A stretch of 64,000 nt of DNA from Tetramitus jugosus. Lineage: Eukaryota > Heterolobosea > Eutetramitea > Acrasida > Vahlkampfiidae. The notes under the pieces are model-generated. The model was not told the origin of the DNA. It was given only the letters and a program-made list of their open reading frames with translations, and ran no database searches. Of the stretch, positions 27,936 through 37,723 are shown piece by piece. Position 1 is the first letter of the stretch. Each line of letters starts with the position of its first letter. The stretch covers positions 310,001 to 374,000 of the forward strand of contig OW569362.1 in the NCBI GenBank assembly GCA_937625935.1, given 5' to 3'. Position numbers and translations under genes: made by a program.

Positions 27936-28931
27936 TCAATTGCCAGTTTCTTCTTGAAGAGAGAATGCAAGATTGGACCGGAGTCTCACTCTCACAGTTT
28001 CATCTTCTTCTACTTGAGCCACTCCATCCACAACAGCTATGTTTCTGTATGTAGGACCCTTAAACTCCTGAGGACTATCACGATAAATCCAAATCTTTTC
28101 CTTCTTCTCCTTTTCCTTCATCCAATAACTGTTCCAATCAGCATTGGGCATCATAAGAAACACAGAGTACACTGTAGGAACATTGACTCTCTTTGTAATG
28201 AATGTTGCGGAAGAAAATCCGTTCGCACCAATCAGCAATTGCTGTTCATCGACCCAATCTCCATGCTTATCTCGAATCACACATGGTAGCTTAATGTACA
28301 CAAAATGTCTCATTGTTACTCTCTCGTGCGGCAACGCATGAACCCTGTTGGAACCAGTTTCATCACGAATCTTGTCCCACTTGAACTCTATTGAATGGTC
28401 TCGTGGAACAGACATCATCTCTCTCACTTGCAACTGCAAATTCGAGTCCCTATCCCAAGCATCCTGAAACATGCGCAACGACAACACTCTCAAGTATTCC
28501 ACAGGCTCCGTATTCGCCAACAAATGAACATTTTGCTTCTCCAGTATCATTAGTATGAAATCCGTGAGTTCATTATAGATGACAGCACCAAACAAACCCA
28601 CTCCCAAGATACTCAACAGTATCATCATTCTCTTTTGTCGTTCCTGTTGTTTTTCCCTCTGAATATTAATGTTATTGTGATTGATTCGATAATTGGAGTC
28701 ATAGGGAATGTTCGATGATGGTGGATCAACATTATTCTGTGATGTCATCATGCTGTTATTGTTCTTCTTCTTGGTGGTACCCAATGACACGAGAGAGCTC
28801 AGTGGTGACCACCACCTTGTTCGATTCGACGATGATGCATTCCTCACACTAAAGTTTGTGTTATGAACAAATAGGTGTGTTGCAGCCACTTTTCTTTGAT
28901 GAAGCACCGCTGGTCGCAGGAAAATCATCAT
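27936..28931 (-). CDS. Mitochondrial single-span membrane protein, unknown
   Basis: The ATG at 28931 gives 331 residues. The N-terminus is Arg/His/Ser/Asn-rich with no acids for over 40 residues (AVLHQRKVAATHLF, NASSSNRTRWW), which looks like a mitochondrial presequence. One hydrophobic segment, MMILLSILGVGLFGAVIYNE, lies at about residues 120-140. The C-terminal 190 residues are soluble and hydrophilic (FQDAWDRDSNLQLQ, HALPHERVTMRHFVYIKLP, VYSVFLMMPNADWNSYW). The layout, presequence then anchor then soluble domain, resembles inner-membrane assembly or translocase proteins such as Tim21 or Coa1, but no motif confirms this. It lies 43 bp upstream of the preceding gene on the same strand. Confidence 0.6.
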   Translation of the reverse strand: MMIFLRPAVLHQRKVAATHLFVHNTNFSVRNASSSNRTRWWSPLSSLVSLGTTKKKNNNSMMTSQNNVDPPSSNIPYDSNYRINHNNINIQREKQQERQKRMMILLSILGVGLFGAVIYNELTDFILMILEKQNVHLLANTEPVEYLRVLSLRMFQDAWDRDSNLQLQVREMMSVPRDHSIEFKWDKIRDETGSNRVHALPHERVTMRHFVYIKLPCVIRDKHGDWVDEQQLLIGANGFSSATFITKRVNVPTVYSVFLMMPNADWNSYWMKEKEKKEKIWIYRDSPQEFKGPTYRNIAVVDGVAQVEEDETVRVRLRSNLAFSLQEETGN

Positions 28932-29066
28932 TGTGTGAGATGTCGTTCGCTTTTTTGATCGAAGTTTTTCTGCTTGAAGCTTGTTTGTTCGAGAAGAACA
29001 GGGAACAAAATCAAGACAACAATCGAACAACTGCTTGATCAAGAAGAACACAATATCAACAACAAA

Positions 29067-29780
29067 ATGAGTCAGAATAGCAGCACTGAGATGAGAGACA
29101 CACCTAGAAGAAAAAGAAAGGCACCTCAACGATTCTCTGAAGAGGAACATCACTATCAAACGTCGACGAGAAGCACGAACAATGTGACGAATTCTTCAAA
29201 GAAGGCAAAAACGATTGATTTTAGTGGTGGAAGCAGTAGTAGTAGTGATGATCCTCTACTGCTACACGAACACAAGATTACAAATGAAGGAAACGGTGAA
29301 AGTGTAGTCAGTATCGACAGTTCAGCAGCTTCTTCATCTTCTTCTGCTTCGTCATCTACGACGAATGATGAACAGACAAAGTTGAGTGGGAAAGAGTATC
29401 AGAAGGCAGTGATACGGATGTTGTACAAGAACTCGACACTGTCCAGAATTAATCTTCAAAAGCTTTTCAATGCTCAAACGTTTCAAGTGTTGACTGATGA
29501 TGAAAAGAGACAGTTGTCTCAGTATTTGCCTAGTGTGGACGTTGGAGAAGATGGAATTGCTATACCGTACTTGTTCAAGAGTCAGTTCTTCAGAGAGAGC
29601 TTGGTACAGTTTCAGAGCTTGATTGGAGAAGGATGGCTCAATCCAAACAAGGATATCAAGCAAATTATGGAAGACAATCATGAGAGTAACACAGAAACGG
29701 GAACACAACAGCCAAACATGCAGTTTTGGACAAATGTTGTGCATCAGATGGACATGAGCTGGGTGAAGCAACTCGAGTAA
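29067..29780 (+). CDS. ASXH (DEUBAD) domain protein
   Basis: The ATG at 29067 gives 237 residues. The first 110 are basic and Ser-rich with nuclear signals (RRKRKAPQR, SSKKAKT). An Asx-homology domain follows at about 120-200. LQKLFNAQTFQVLTDDEKRQ and LSQYLPSVD match the ASXL pattern in which a helix and the LLPEVD turn follow, and FKSQFFRESLVQFQSLIGEG matches the NEFF helix. In animals this domain activates the histone H2A deubiquitinase BAP1 (PR-DUB) and related UCH enzymes. Here it is nearly alone, without PHD finger. Role in chromatin is inferred from the domain. The gene is head-to-head with the mitochondrial membrane protein gene. Confidence 0.7.
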   Translation: MSQNSSTEMRDTPRRKRKAPQRFSEEEHHYQTSTRSTNNVTNSSKKAKTIDFSGGSSSSSDDPLLLHEHKITNEGNGESVVSIDSSAASSSSSASSSTTNDEQTKLSGKEYQKAVIRMLYKNSTLSRINLQKLFNAQTFQVLTDDEKRQLSQYLPSVDVGEDGIAIPYLFKSQFFRESLVQFQSLIGEGWLNPNKDIKQIMEDNHESNTETGTQQPNMQFWTNVVHQMDMSWVKQLE

Positions 29781-29983
29781 AGCCAGCTACCGGACATTCA
29801 CAAGTCAAATTGTAAAATAATTTCTCCTTCTGCAAGTTCAAGAATTTCCGTGAGCTTCAATGTTCACTCTGTCATGAAAAAAATCGCTCGCTGCTCCAAA
29901 AAAATTCACACAGCCACAACAAAAAGCTTGAATTCTTATTTGTGAAACAACACACACGCACAAACAACCACCCAGACACAAAA

Positions 29984-32542
29984 ATGGCAAACAACAAGAG
30001 AAAAAGACTGCCACCACAACAACAAACAGCTGAAGATGAAAAAGCTACAACAACAACACCAATAGATGACTCATCATCAGACAATGAAGACACATTGACT
30101 TCCTCTTCTGTTCAATCCAATGATTCATGGGGCGACTTCAAATCTAAACAATCATCAACGAAAAATTTACTTGAGAGTGATTTGCAAGGTTTGAACTTGA
30201 GTGATGATGACGAAGAAGAAGAAGATGATGAAGAAGACATGGACCCAGTTGACTCTGACTTTGATGAGAGCAGTGGTGATGAAGAAGGTGGAGATGATGA
30301 TGAAAGTGATGATGAAGAGGGATATGATGCAGAAGTAGATGCAACGACGAATGAAAAATCTGCTTCAAAAAAGGTCAATCGATCGAAAAAGTCATTGTCC
30401 AATATCAATAATAGCGATGATGATGATAGTGATGACGATGAAGTAGAGGTGTTTGAGTCCTATACGAACTATGACAATGAGAACAACAATGAACAACAAC
30501 CACAAGCACAAGAGAAGAAACAACCATCATTGTTTGATGATGTGGACCTTTCCGATGACTCATCTGAAGATGAAGGAATGATCAACACTGTTGGTAACAT
30601 TCCACTCGAGTGGTACGAAGAGTATGATCACATTGGTTACGACAGAGATGGAAACAAGATTCTCAGAAAGAAGAAGAAGGATTCATTGGACAATTTGATT
30701 GCAAGACACGATGACCCTAACTATATCCGTACTGTGTATGATGAATTGAATGATAAGGAACATGTTTTGAACAATAAGACCCTTCAAATGATTGTTGATA
30801 TTCAAAAGGGACGATATCCAACAGGATTCAATCCTTACAAGGACTATGTGGATTATGTCAAGGTTGATTCTCGTTTCCCATTGGTTGGTGTGCCTGATCC
30901 AAAGAGCAGATTCACTCCAAATCGTATGGAACAAAACAATATTGCAAAGTTGGCTCAGAGAATGAGAAAGAATCCAAAGATTGGTGTGCCTCAACCTCCT
31001 AAGCGATCCAGTCAGTGCTATCTGATGTGGGGCGCTGATGGAACACTGATTGGAGACAAGGTGCCACGTGTTGGTCTCTTGCAAGCTCCAAAGCCTCGTT
31101 TGCCTGGCCACACATTCTCCTACAATCCACCTCCAGAGTACATTCGTAATGAGGACATGACTCCAAAGTATGACGCTCTCAGAAAGGTTCCTGCCTTCTC
31201 CAAGTTTGTCGAAGAGCAATACAAGCGTTGTCTCGATTTGTACATGGCGCCCAGAACACTGCCAAAGAAGAAGGCTCAAAATCCTGACCGTTTGTTGCCA
31301 GAGTTGCCAAAGCCTGAAGAGTTGCGTCCATATCCAGAAATTCCATCCATTGTCTACGAAGGACATGGTGACATTGTTAGAAAGGTGTCTGTTGATCCTA
31401 CTGGAAGATGGGTTCTCACCGGTTCTGATGATTCCTGTGTTCGTCTGTACGAGGCAAAGACTGGTCGTCTGGTGCACACTTGGCAATTTGAGGATTCAAT
31501 CTCCTGGGTGGAATGGAATCCAAATTCTCAGCTCAATCTGCTCGCTGTCGCTGTACAAAAGAATGTATATCTGATTCAGCCAACAATGACTGGTACTGAG
31601 AAGACCAATGAGTCCACCAAGGACCTCTTCCCTGCAACTGCTTACACTGAAGACATTAGCTTGTTTGCAGATGAGGGTGAAGAACAACAACAGGAAAGAA
31701 AGGAAAGTACTGAAGAGGAACAAGAATCTGGCAAGAAGGACGATGATGACAATCAAGGTGAGCAACAAATTCATTCTACATCCAAGACTGGTAGAAAGAA
31801 GATTTTGTTGAAGTGGAGATTCTACCGTGAGGAGGAAGATAAGGAAAAGAGAGCCAAGGGTATCTTGGTCCGATTGGAGCACTTGAAGCCTGTGACTCAA
31901 GTGACATGGCATTATAGAGGAGATTACTTCTGTACTCTGTCTCCTGATGCAATGAACGATGGTATTGTCATACATCAATTGTCCAAGAGACAATCTCAGA
32001 AGCCATTCAAGAAGAGAATGAAGAACAAGGGTAACAAGGTTGTTCGTGTTCTGTTCCATCCTAAGCTACCACAGTTCTTTGTCAGTACTTCGGTTGGTGT
32101 CAAGGTTTACAATTTGCAGAAGCAACGGTTGTTCAAGAAGTTTAAGGGACAAAGATGTCGATATATCTCATCCATGGCTGTTCATCCAACAGGAGGACAC
32201 GTTCTCACGGGAGGATTCGACAAGAGATCCGAGTGGTTCGATATGGAACTGTCATCCAGACCTTTCAAGACTTTGCGTTACCATAACCGATCTGTACGTT
32301 CCGTTGCCTTCCATCCTAGATATCCACTGTTTGCAACAGGTTCAGATGATGGTACTGTTCATGTGTTCCATGCTTCCGTGTTTGATGATTGGCTCAAGGA
32401 TCCTGTCATTGTGCCATTGAAGGTTTTGAGAGGACATCGTGTCGTCAATCATTTGGGTGTCATGGACATCCAATTCCATCCAACACAACCATGGCTCTTC
32501 TCCTGTGGTGCTGATCAAACTGCCAGACTATGGATTTCATAA
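29984..32542 (+). CDS. BOP1: Ribosome biogenesis protein BOP1/Erb1
   Basis: BOP1 is part of the PeBoW (Pes1-Bop1-WDR12) complex that processes 27S/32S pre-rRNA into 5.8S and 28S in the nucleolus. The ATG at 29984 gives 852 residues. The first 200 are acidic and Ser-rich. The BOP1NT domain runs from about 195 to 455, with the hallmark IPLEWYEEYDHIGYDRDGNK and GFNPYKDYVDYV. A WD40 propeller follows from about 460, with GHGDIVRKVSVDPTGRWVLT, GDYFCTLSPDA, HPTGGHVLTGGFDKRSEWFD and FSCGADQTARLWIS. An acidic insertion of about 100 residues (QQQERKESTEEEQESGKKDD and after) interrupts the propeller, as in other BOP1 proteins. No intron is seen. Confidence 0.97.
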   Translation: MANNKRKRLPPQQQTAEDEKATTTTPIDDSSSDNEDTLTSSSVQSNDSWGDFKSKQSSTKNLLESDLQGLNLSDDDEEEEDDEEDMDPVDSDFDESSGDEEGGDDDESDDEEGYDAEVDATTNEKSASKKVNRSKKSLSNINNSDDDDSDDDEVEVFESYTNYDNENNNEQQPQAQEKKQPSLFDDVDLSDDSSEDEGMINTVGNIPLEWYEEYDHIGYDRDGNKILRKKKKDSLDNLIARHDDPNYIRTVYDELNDKEHVLNNKTLQMIVDIQKGRYPTGFNPYKDYVDYVKVDSRFPLVGVPDPKSRFTPNRMEQNNIAKLAQRMRKNPKIGVPQPPKRSSQCYLMWGADGTLIGDKVPRVGLLQAPKPRLPGHTFSYNPPPEYIRNEDMTPKYDALRKVPAFSKFVEEQYKRCLDLYMAPRTLPKKKAQNPDRLLPELPKPEELRPYPEIPSIVYEGHGDIVRKVSVDPTGRWVLTGSDDSCVRLYEAKTGRLVHTWQFEDSISWVEWNPNSQLNLLAVAVQKNVYLIQPTMTGTEKTNESTKDLFPATAYTEDISLFADEGEEQQQERKESTEEEQESGKKDDDDNQGEQQIHSTSKTGRKKILLKWRFYREEEDKEKRAKGILVRLEHLKPVTQVTWHYRGDYFCTLSPDAMNDGIVIHQLSKRQSQKPFKKRMKNKGNKVVRVLFHPKLPQFFVSTSVGVKVYNLQKQRLFKKFKGQRCRYISSMAVHPTGGHVLTGGFDKRSEWFDMELSSRPFKTLRYHNRSVRSVAFHPRYPLFATGSDDGTVHVFHASVFDDWLKDPVIVPLKVLRGHRVVNHLGVMDIQFHPTQPWLFSCGADQTARLWIS

Positions 32543-32681
32543 AACAACAAATCAACTTTCTGTCTCTACCCAGTTTTTTGTCGTAAAACTTCCATCATTT
32601 GAGCTTAACGGCTGAACTTTCAAAAGAGTTCATGACCCGAAAACAAAAAGCGAACCAAAAACAACCAATTGAAATAGAGCA

Positions 32682-33653
32682 ATGTTCCTTGCATCCAGAG
32701 CACCAGGAAAACTTCTTTCCAGATCAAGTCGAAAAATTCCAAGATCTAATAAACCCCAGATAGGCTACAATGATTCACTCGGTCGTAGTGGTCTGAGTTG
32801 TTTTTGTCAATCAACCATTCGAAACATGTCGACAAGGATTGCAGTCTCGGACATATCATCCACAAGTGGCAAAATAGATGTTGATTTTGAGGCCAACAAC
32901 AGAGCTCTGCTCCAAGATTCATCGATTCAAGCTGTTCAATTAGACACAGAGGCATTCAACAATGTGTGGTCAATCGATGGCTTCCTAACAGATAAGGAAT
33001 GCCATCGATTGATAGAGCTAACAGAGAAAGTCAGATATGAAAATGCACCAGTGACCGTCGGTGAAAACAAGTATTTGATGGCCACCGATATTCGTAACAA
33101 TGAAAGAGTGATATGGGACGACGTAGAAACTGCAAAGCTCTTGTGGGAACGTATCAAGCCATTTGTTCCAGAGTATCACACTGATTTGTACAATGTAGCA
33201 AGATCAGCTCAGAACCATCAAGAGAAGGGAGCTGATGAACCGATGAAGGCCTGTGGCCTGAGCGAAAGATTCCGTTTTTACAAGTACACCAGTGGTCAGT
33301 ACTTTAAACCACATCGTGATGGATATTTCGCTCGTAAAATCGTGTATGATGAACTACTCAAAGCCAACGTTGAAGAGAGAAGCTATCTGACACTGTTGTT
33401 CTACTTGAGTGATGTTCAACAGGGTGGAGAAACAATCTTCTATCGTGACTCCTTCAATAGAAGAATTAGAAACAACGACAATCAGGATGAAAACAGAGTT
33501 CGATTTGCTGTGAAATCAAAGAAGGGAAGTGCACTCTTGTTTGTTCATTCTCAGTTTCATGCAGGTGCTGATATGCCAATGGACTCGACTGAAATCAAGT
33601 ATGTCATGAGATCGGACGTCATGTTCAGACGAATTGTGCCTCTAACGACATAA
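32682..33653 (+). CDS. Prolyl 4-hydroxylase-type 2-oxoglutarate/Fe(II) dioxygenase
   Basis: A 323-residue dioxygenase. The catalytic core is at about 92-320. The metal ligands are visible as PHRDGYF (His211, Asp213) and QFHAGADM (His293), with 2-oxoglutarate contacts expected in KYVMRSDVMF (Arg310). The long linker between ligands and the AYxD-free layout fit the small P4H-like oxygenases of microbes, not collagen P4H. The first 25 residues (SRAPGKLLSRSSRKIPR) are acid-free and Arg-rich, suggesting mitochondrial import. This presequence is nearly the same as in the next gene. Substrate is unknown. Confidence 0.85.
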   Translation: MFLASRAPGKLLSRSSRKIPRSNKPQIGYNDSLGRSGLSCFCQSTIRNMSTRIAVSDISSTSGKIDVDFEANNRALLQDSSIQAVQLDTEAFNNVWSIDGFLTDKECHRLIELTEKVRYENAPVTVGENKYLMATDIRNNERVIWDDVETAKLLWERIKPFVPEYHTDLYNVARSAQNHQEKGADEPMKACGLSERFRFYKYTSGQYFKPHRDGYFARKIVYDELLKANVEERSYLTLLFYLSDVQQGGETIFYRDSFNRRIRNNDNQDENRVRFAVKSKKGSALLFVHSQFHAGADMPMDSTEIKYVMRSDVMFRRIVPLTT

Positions 33654-33893
33654 GAGTCGGAGGAAAAGATTCTTGTTATTCATTTGATGTCAGCAAAAAA
33701 GAGGCAGCAAAGAGTTACCGGTTTTTTTTTCTGTAAAAAAATTTCAATCCATTTCCAAAATGGGACGCCCGTTCAGGCTAAACAATCATTGATATGCTTA
33801 GGCACAACAAAGAACTTAGAAAGAGGTTCTTGGCAACAAGAGAAGCTTTGAGATTCCACAAAACACAACCAAAAGACCCACACAACAACAACC

Positions 33894-34988
33894 ATGTTCC
33901 TCGTGTCCAGGACATCAAGAAATCTCCTAACCAGATCAAGCCGAAAAATAGCCAGGTCATCTGAAAAAAGTTCGTCATCCCAGGCGGGCAACAACAATGA
34001 TCCATCCAGTTGTTTGTACCAGCACCCGGTGACTTTTAATCAAGTAACAGTTCGAAGCATGTCAAGTATGGCACCATCTCATGCTTTACATCCACAATTT
34101 CCATCATCTACACTTGTGACAAGACAGGGCTCTGAGAGCAAGGCCAGTAGTAGCAGTAGTACAGAGAGCAGCAAAGACGGTAAGGAAAAAACGAGTGCCA
34201 AAGAATCCAACAAGTTTGTAAAAGGTGTCATGTATGGTTTTCTGGGTGTTACATTCTGGAGCCTTTTGGATTCGTTTGAACAAGAAGATAATAGAACGAC
34301 GGAACGACAAAAGAAAGAGAGACACTTTGCTCTCTGTAGATCTGTATCCAACAGTGATTATGACAAGATTCATTTAATTATTCAAGGGAGTGATCCGGAA
34401 GAAGTGAACAATAATGTTCGATATGAAGTATTATCCGGTGCAAAAGATGAGAGAGAACTGAGGAAACTCATGAAAATTTTCAATTTTACCATATCGAACA
34501 ACCAGGAGTGGAAGAGATTGCTAGCGTTCAGTCTTAAAGAATGGGGAATATCTGGAAGGTCTAAACTGTCCACATGGATTCTCTCAAGAATCGATCCTAA
34601 TTTGATACAACCACATGAGTTTGACGAGATGCTGTCGGGTGCGATTAAAAAGTATGATGTGCCGGCAGTAGAAGCGTTGCTAGAGTTGTCTCCCTCTCTC
34701 AGAGCAAAGTCCCATCATTTGGACAGTGCACTCAAGTACGGAGAACTGACAGTCGATATGGTGAGAGTGTTGGTTGAAAGAGGTGGAGTCACTCCTTCTG
34801 GTGCTCAGTTAATGAAAGTCGTGAAGAATGAAAGAGAGTTCATTTGTCAAAAAGAAAGAGATAGATTCATGGAATTGATTAGTCTGCTTGTTGATCATGG
34901 CGCAGATGTCAAGTACATGAACGACCAGTTTATATCGCCCTACGAGCTTGTCTCAAGTCCAGATGTTCGCAAGATGCTCAAGTTGTAA
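33894..34988 (+). CDS. Mitochondrial-targeted ankyrin-like repeat protein with a membrane span
   Basis: A 364-residue frame starting at ATG. Residues 1-24 (SRTSRNLLTRSSRKIARS) resemble the presequence of the preceding prolyl hydroxylase, and a second shared patch follows (CLYQHPVTF with RSMSSM, compare CFCQSTIRNMS). A Ser-rich linker leads to a hydrophobic stretch, VMYGFLGVTFWSLLDSF, at about 108-124, a possible membrane span. The rest has weak ankyrin-like repeats (AGAIKKYDVPAVEALLELSP-type spacing; YGELTVDMVRVLVERGG; LISLLVDHGADVKYMND). The C-terminal 11 bases overlap the 3' end of the convergent gene. Function is unknown. Confidence 0.65.
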   Translation: MFLVSRTSRNLLTRSSRKIARSSEKSSSSQAGNNNDPSSCLYQHPVTFNQVTVRSMSSMAPSHALHPQFPSSTLVTRQGSESKASSSSSTESSKDGKEKTSAKESNKFVKGVMYGFLGVTFWSLLDSFEQEDNRTTERQKKERHFALCRSVSNSDYDKIHLIIQGSDPEEVNNNVRYEVLSGAKDERELRKLMKIFNFTISNNQEWKRLLAFSLKEWGISGRSKLSTWILSRIDPNLIQPHEFDEMLSGAIKKYDVPAVEALLELSPSLRAKSHHLDSALKYGELTVDMVRVLVERGGVTPSGAQLMKVVKNEREFICQKERDRFMELISLLVDHGADVKYMNDQFISPYELVSSPDVRKMLKL

Positions 34989-37631
34989 ATAAATCAAAAG
35001 TACAGACCGTACCAAGTTCTGTCCGTGTGAATATCAAACCCTTCTTCTCATCAATACGAATCAGATTTAAGTACGTTTCGAATTGGTCATCAGTACAACC
35101 CAAAAAGCACACTGGATTCAAGCCAAAGAGCTGCAGCGTGCCATCCATGGAGTGAATGGCAAGATAATTAGAAGAGGTAGCATAACTTACTACCGAGCTT
35201 GTTGATACTAGCTGAATCCTTGTAAACAAGTCAACGTCTGCCTTGTTTTCTGCCGCAACGTGTGGGACCGAAGAGGAGAAATGTATGAAGATACACTCAC
35301 CGTCTCGAGCGAATATCAGATTGTGGTTTTGACCCCTATCTATTAATCTCAAATGGTTATCCAATGATGTCCTTATTGATAGATGAACTGAATTATCATC
35401 AATACAAATTGTTAGCACTCTTGTTGGTTTCTCGAATAGTTTGACAAATAATGAGTAGTACTGATATTGTGCAGCCCCGCTTGGCACATCACAAATTATT
35501 AGTGATTCCAAGTCGGCAATATTTTGATAGAAGCTACGAAACTCTTGTGCTCTGTTAGACTCACTACTAACACTGTCAATCGAACAATCAGATATCACAT
35601 CACCAGAGTAAGTATCAATGATCAGCAATTTCGCGTGTATCTCATGTGTCTCGTGCATCTCAGTTAATTCTATTCCAACAACAAAATGTGTATTTAGAAT
35701 GCCTCGAGCAACCACATTATTCGCTCGCTCCACATAGAAATCATCATACTCATAGTATTTGTCAGGTCGGTAGATTGTCCAACTTGCTGGATCCGTTATT
35801 CGATGTACGATTGCTACACTATGATTCAGCTTCGAGCAAATGACAAACTTCCTTATACTATGTGTCGTATAACGTACCATATCAATGACTGAATTCTTGT
35901 AATTGGTCATCTCATCATCCAAGTTTAATAACTCGTGAACAGAGAGAACCACCTCAATAGCTTTAATGTTGTTAGTATAGGTTTAGCAATCAAATATTCA
36001 ATCAGCAACTTGTGAGAATTGTACATACCGAACCGACTGCTTGCTATAATGAAAAATCCATTCACGTAGGAAATACCTTCCAATAACTCCCTGAAACGGA
36101 AGTCAGAAAAGTCACTCTCAAATATCAAGTTAAGTAATTGTACCAAATCAACAACCTTGACATACGATGGCCCATCAATAATCATTGATAATGAAGGAAG
36201 CAGATAAATGGATGGCAATCCTGACCATTTATAAAGTTTGAACTGGTCATTATCATTTGATTCCATGAGTGCTTCAATAACATCCGTCGTGTGTTTCAGG
36301 CGAAACCGGCCTTTAATTGGTGCATTGATAGTCCATTGAAATCCTAGATAATTAACGAATACATCACTCATCATCAGAAAGTCTCCTCGTTGCTCCAAAG
36401 GCTCGGTGAATAAGATCGAAGCAGAAGTTCTGTCCATTGGTAATTGAAATCTAAATCTCCACAATCGATTCAATCGACCGGGAAGACCACTTGAGACATT
36501 CGATAGTTTCTCCAACTTACTGAGATAGATAGATTCACGCATTACCTTTCTCAAATATGGATACCTCCCGAAAAGAGTGCCCATATTTTCTCTCTTCAAT
36601 ATATAGTCGTTACAGATGCGAACAAGTAGAATATCCATTTGTTCATCCATGGTTTGATCCTTGTATACTATTGTTACTAATTCTTCCTGTAGAGGCAGTA
36701 TCTCTTCTGTTCTTCCTACAAGAGCCAACTCATCATAGTAATCAAGTACAAAGTGACTACATTTGCCCACCATATTCAACCCTCGAAGTTCATCTATCGC
36801 TTGTTGGAAACAGCAAATGGATTCTTCGCTTCTACCATAATCACTCAATACTAATGCTCTGTACACTAGTGGTATTGTTTCTTCTGAATCTCCTCCTCGG
36901 TAATCATATCGATCAAACTTTACATAGTACTCTACTGATTTCTCAATGTCGCCATTATGATAAAACATACGATAGATGTGCTCTATGATGTTGCGATAAG
37001 CAGCACTAAAATTGATAGCCAAACTCCCTGATCCATAACCCAATGTTCGAACTGCGCACTCAATTGACACCTTATCATCACTCTTCAAACCACTCTCTAA
37101 ATATGTGACAAACAATTCTTCAACACGACCCATCTTCCCCAAATTATAATAATAACAAATCTTGCAGAATGGAAGAACCAACCGAAATGCTCTATATCCT
37201 TGCATCTCCTCAATCAATTCGTCCATTCTCTGCTCTATCACATCAATTTCTTGCACTGGTCCTTGTTCCATCTCTATTAGCATCATTCGAACCATGAAAT
37301 AACACATCAAGCTTCCAAATGTCCTGCCAAATCCCTTGAATAGAGTACTACGCGCATCTAGGGGAGCTCGTGTCTCGGCTTCCAATGCATCAAACTTGTT
37401 CTCTAAAGCTTTTTTCAATTGTTCCAACAAAACTCTCTTCACACTGAGACTCTCCCACTTTAGACTCCTCTCACTGTGTGGAAATTGAGATTGGAGGCTA
37501 GATTGCAGTTCATTTGACTTACTTTCCGTAATGAACTTTGCAATCATGTTCTTCAAGCTGAATGCTTCATTCATTGTGGCTCTCGTTTGAGAACCTTTCT
37601 TGTTATAGATGTCATAGTCAATTTGTTGCAT
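34978..37631 (-). CDS. Large two-exon protein, TPR-like N-half and propeller-like C-half
   Basis: Exons 37631-36029 and 35960-34978 join across a 68-nt intron with a GTATGT donor, a perfect TACTAAC branch site and a TTAAAG acceptor, giving 861 residues. The N-terminal half (about 100-330) is helical with TPR-like pairs (FCKICYYYNLGKMGRVEELF; YRALVLSDYGRSEESICCFQ). The C-terminal half is strand-rich with propeller-like stretches (IFARDGECIFIHFSSS; YLAIHSMDGTLQLFGLNP). No known family is recognised; the combination recalls trafficking and intraflagellar scaffolds only in general shape. Its 3' end overlaps the convergent gene by 11 bp. Two apparent separate frames are in fact one gene. Confidence 0.6.
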
Positions 37632-37723
37632 TAGGATATTTGGTTTTGTTTGCTTTTTTTTTGTTTGTTATGATGACTTTTTTTTTACGTTATTTATTTT
37701 TGTTGGAACATGACACGTTTTAT

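Noticed and set aside
30683-31486. Long minus-strand frame opposite BOP1
   Set aside because: Antisense to a firmly assigned gene; no family-like content and no ATG-led logic. Other antisense frames in BOP1 were rejected for the same reason.
34978-37631. Two separate genes (a 324-residue and a 568-residue frame)
   Set aside because: A GTATGT donor, TACTAAC branch site and TTAAAG acceptor join them in frame, and the downstream frame has no ATG near its start.
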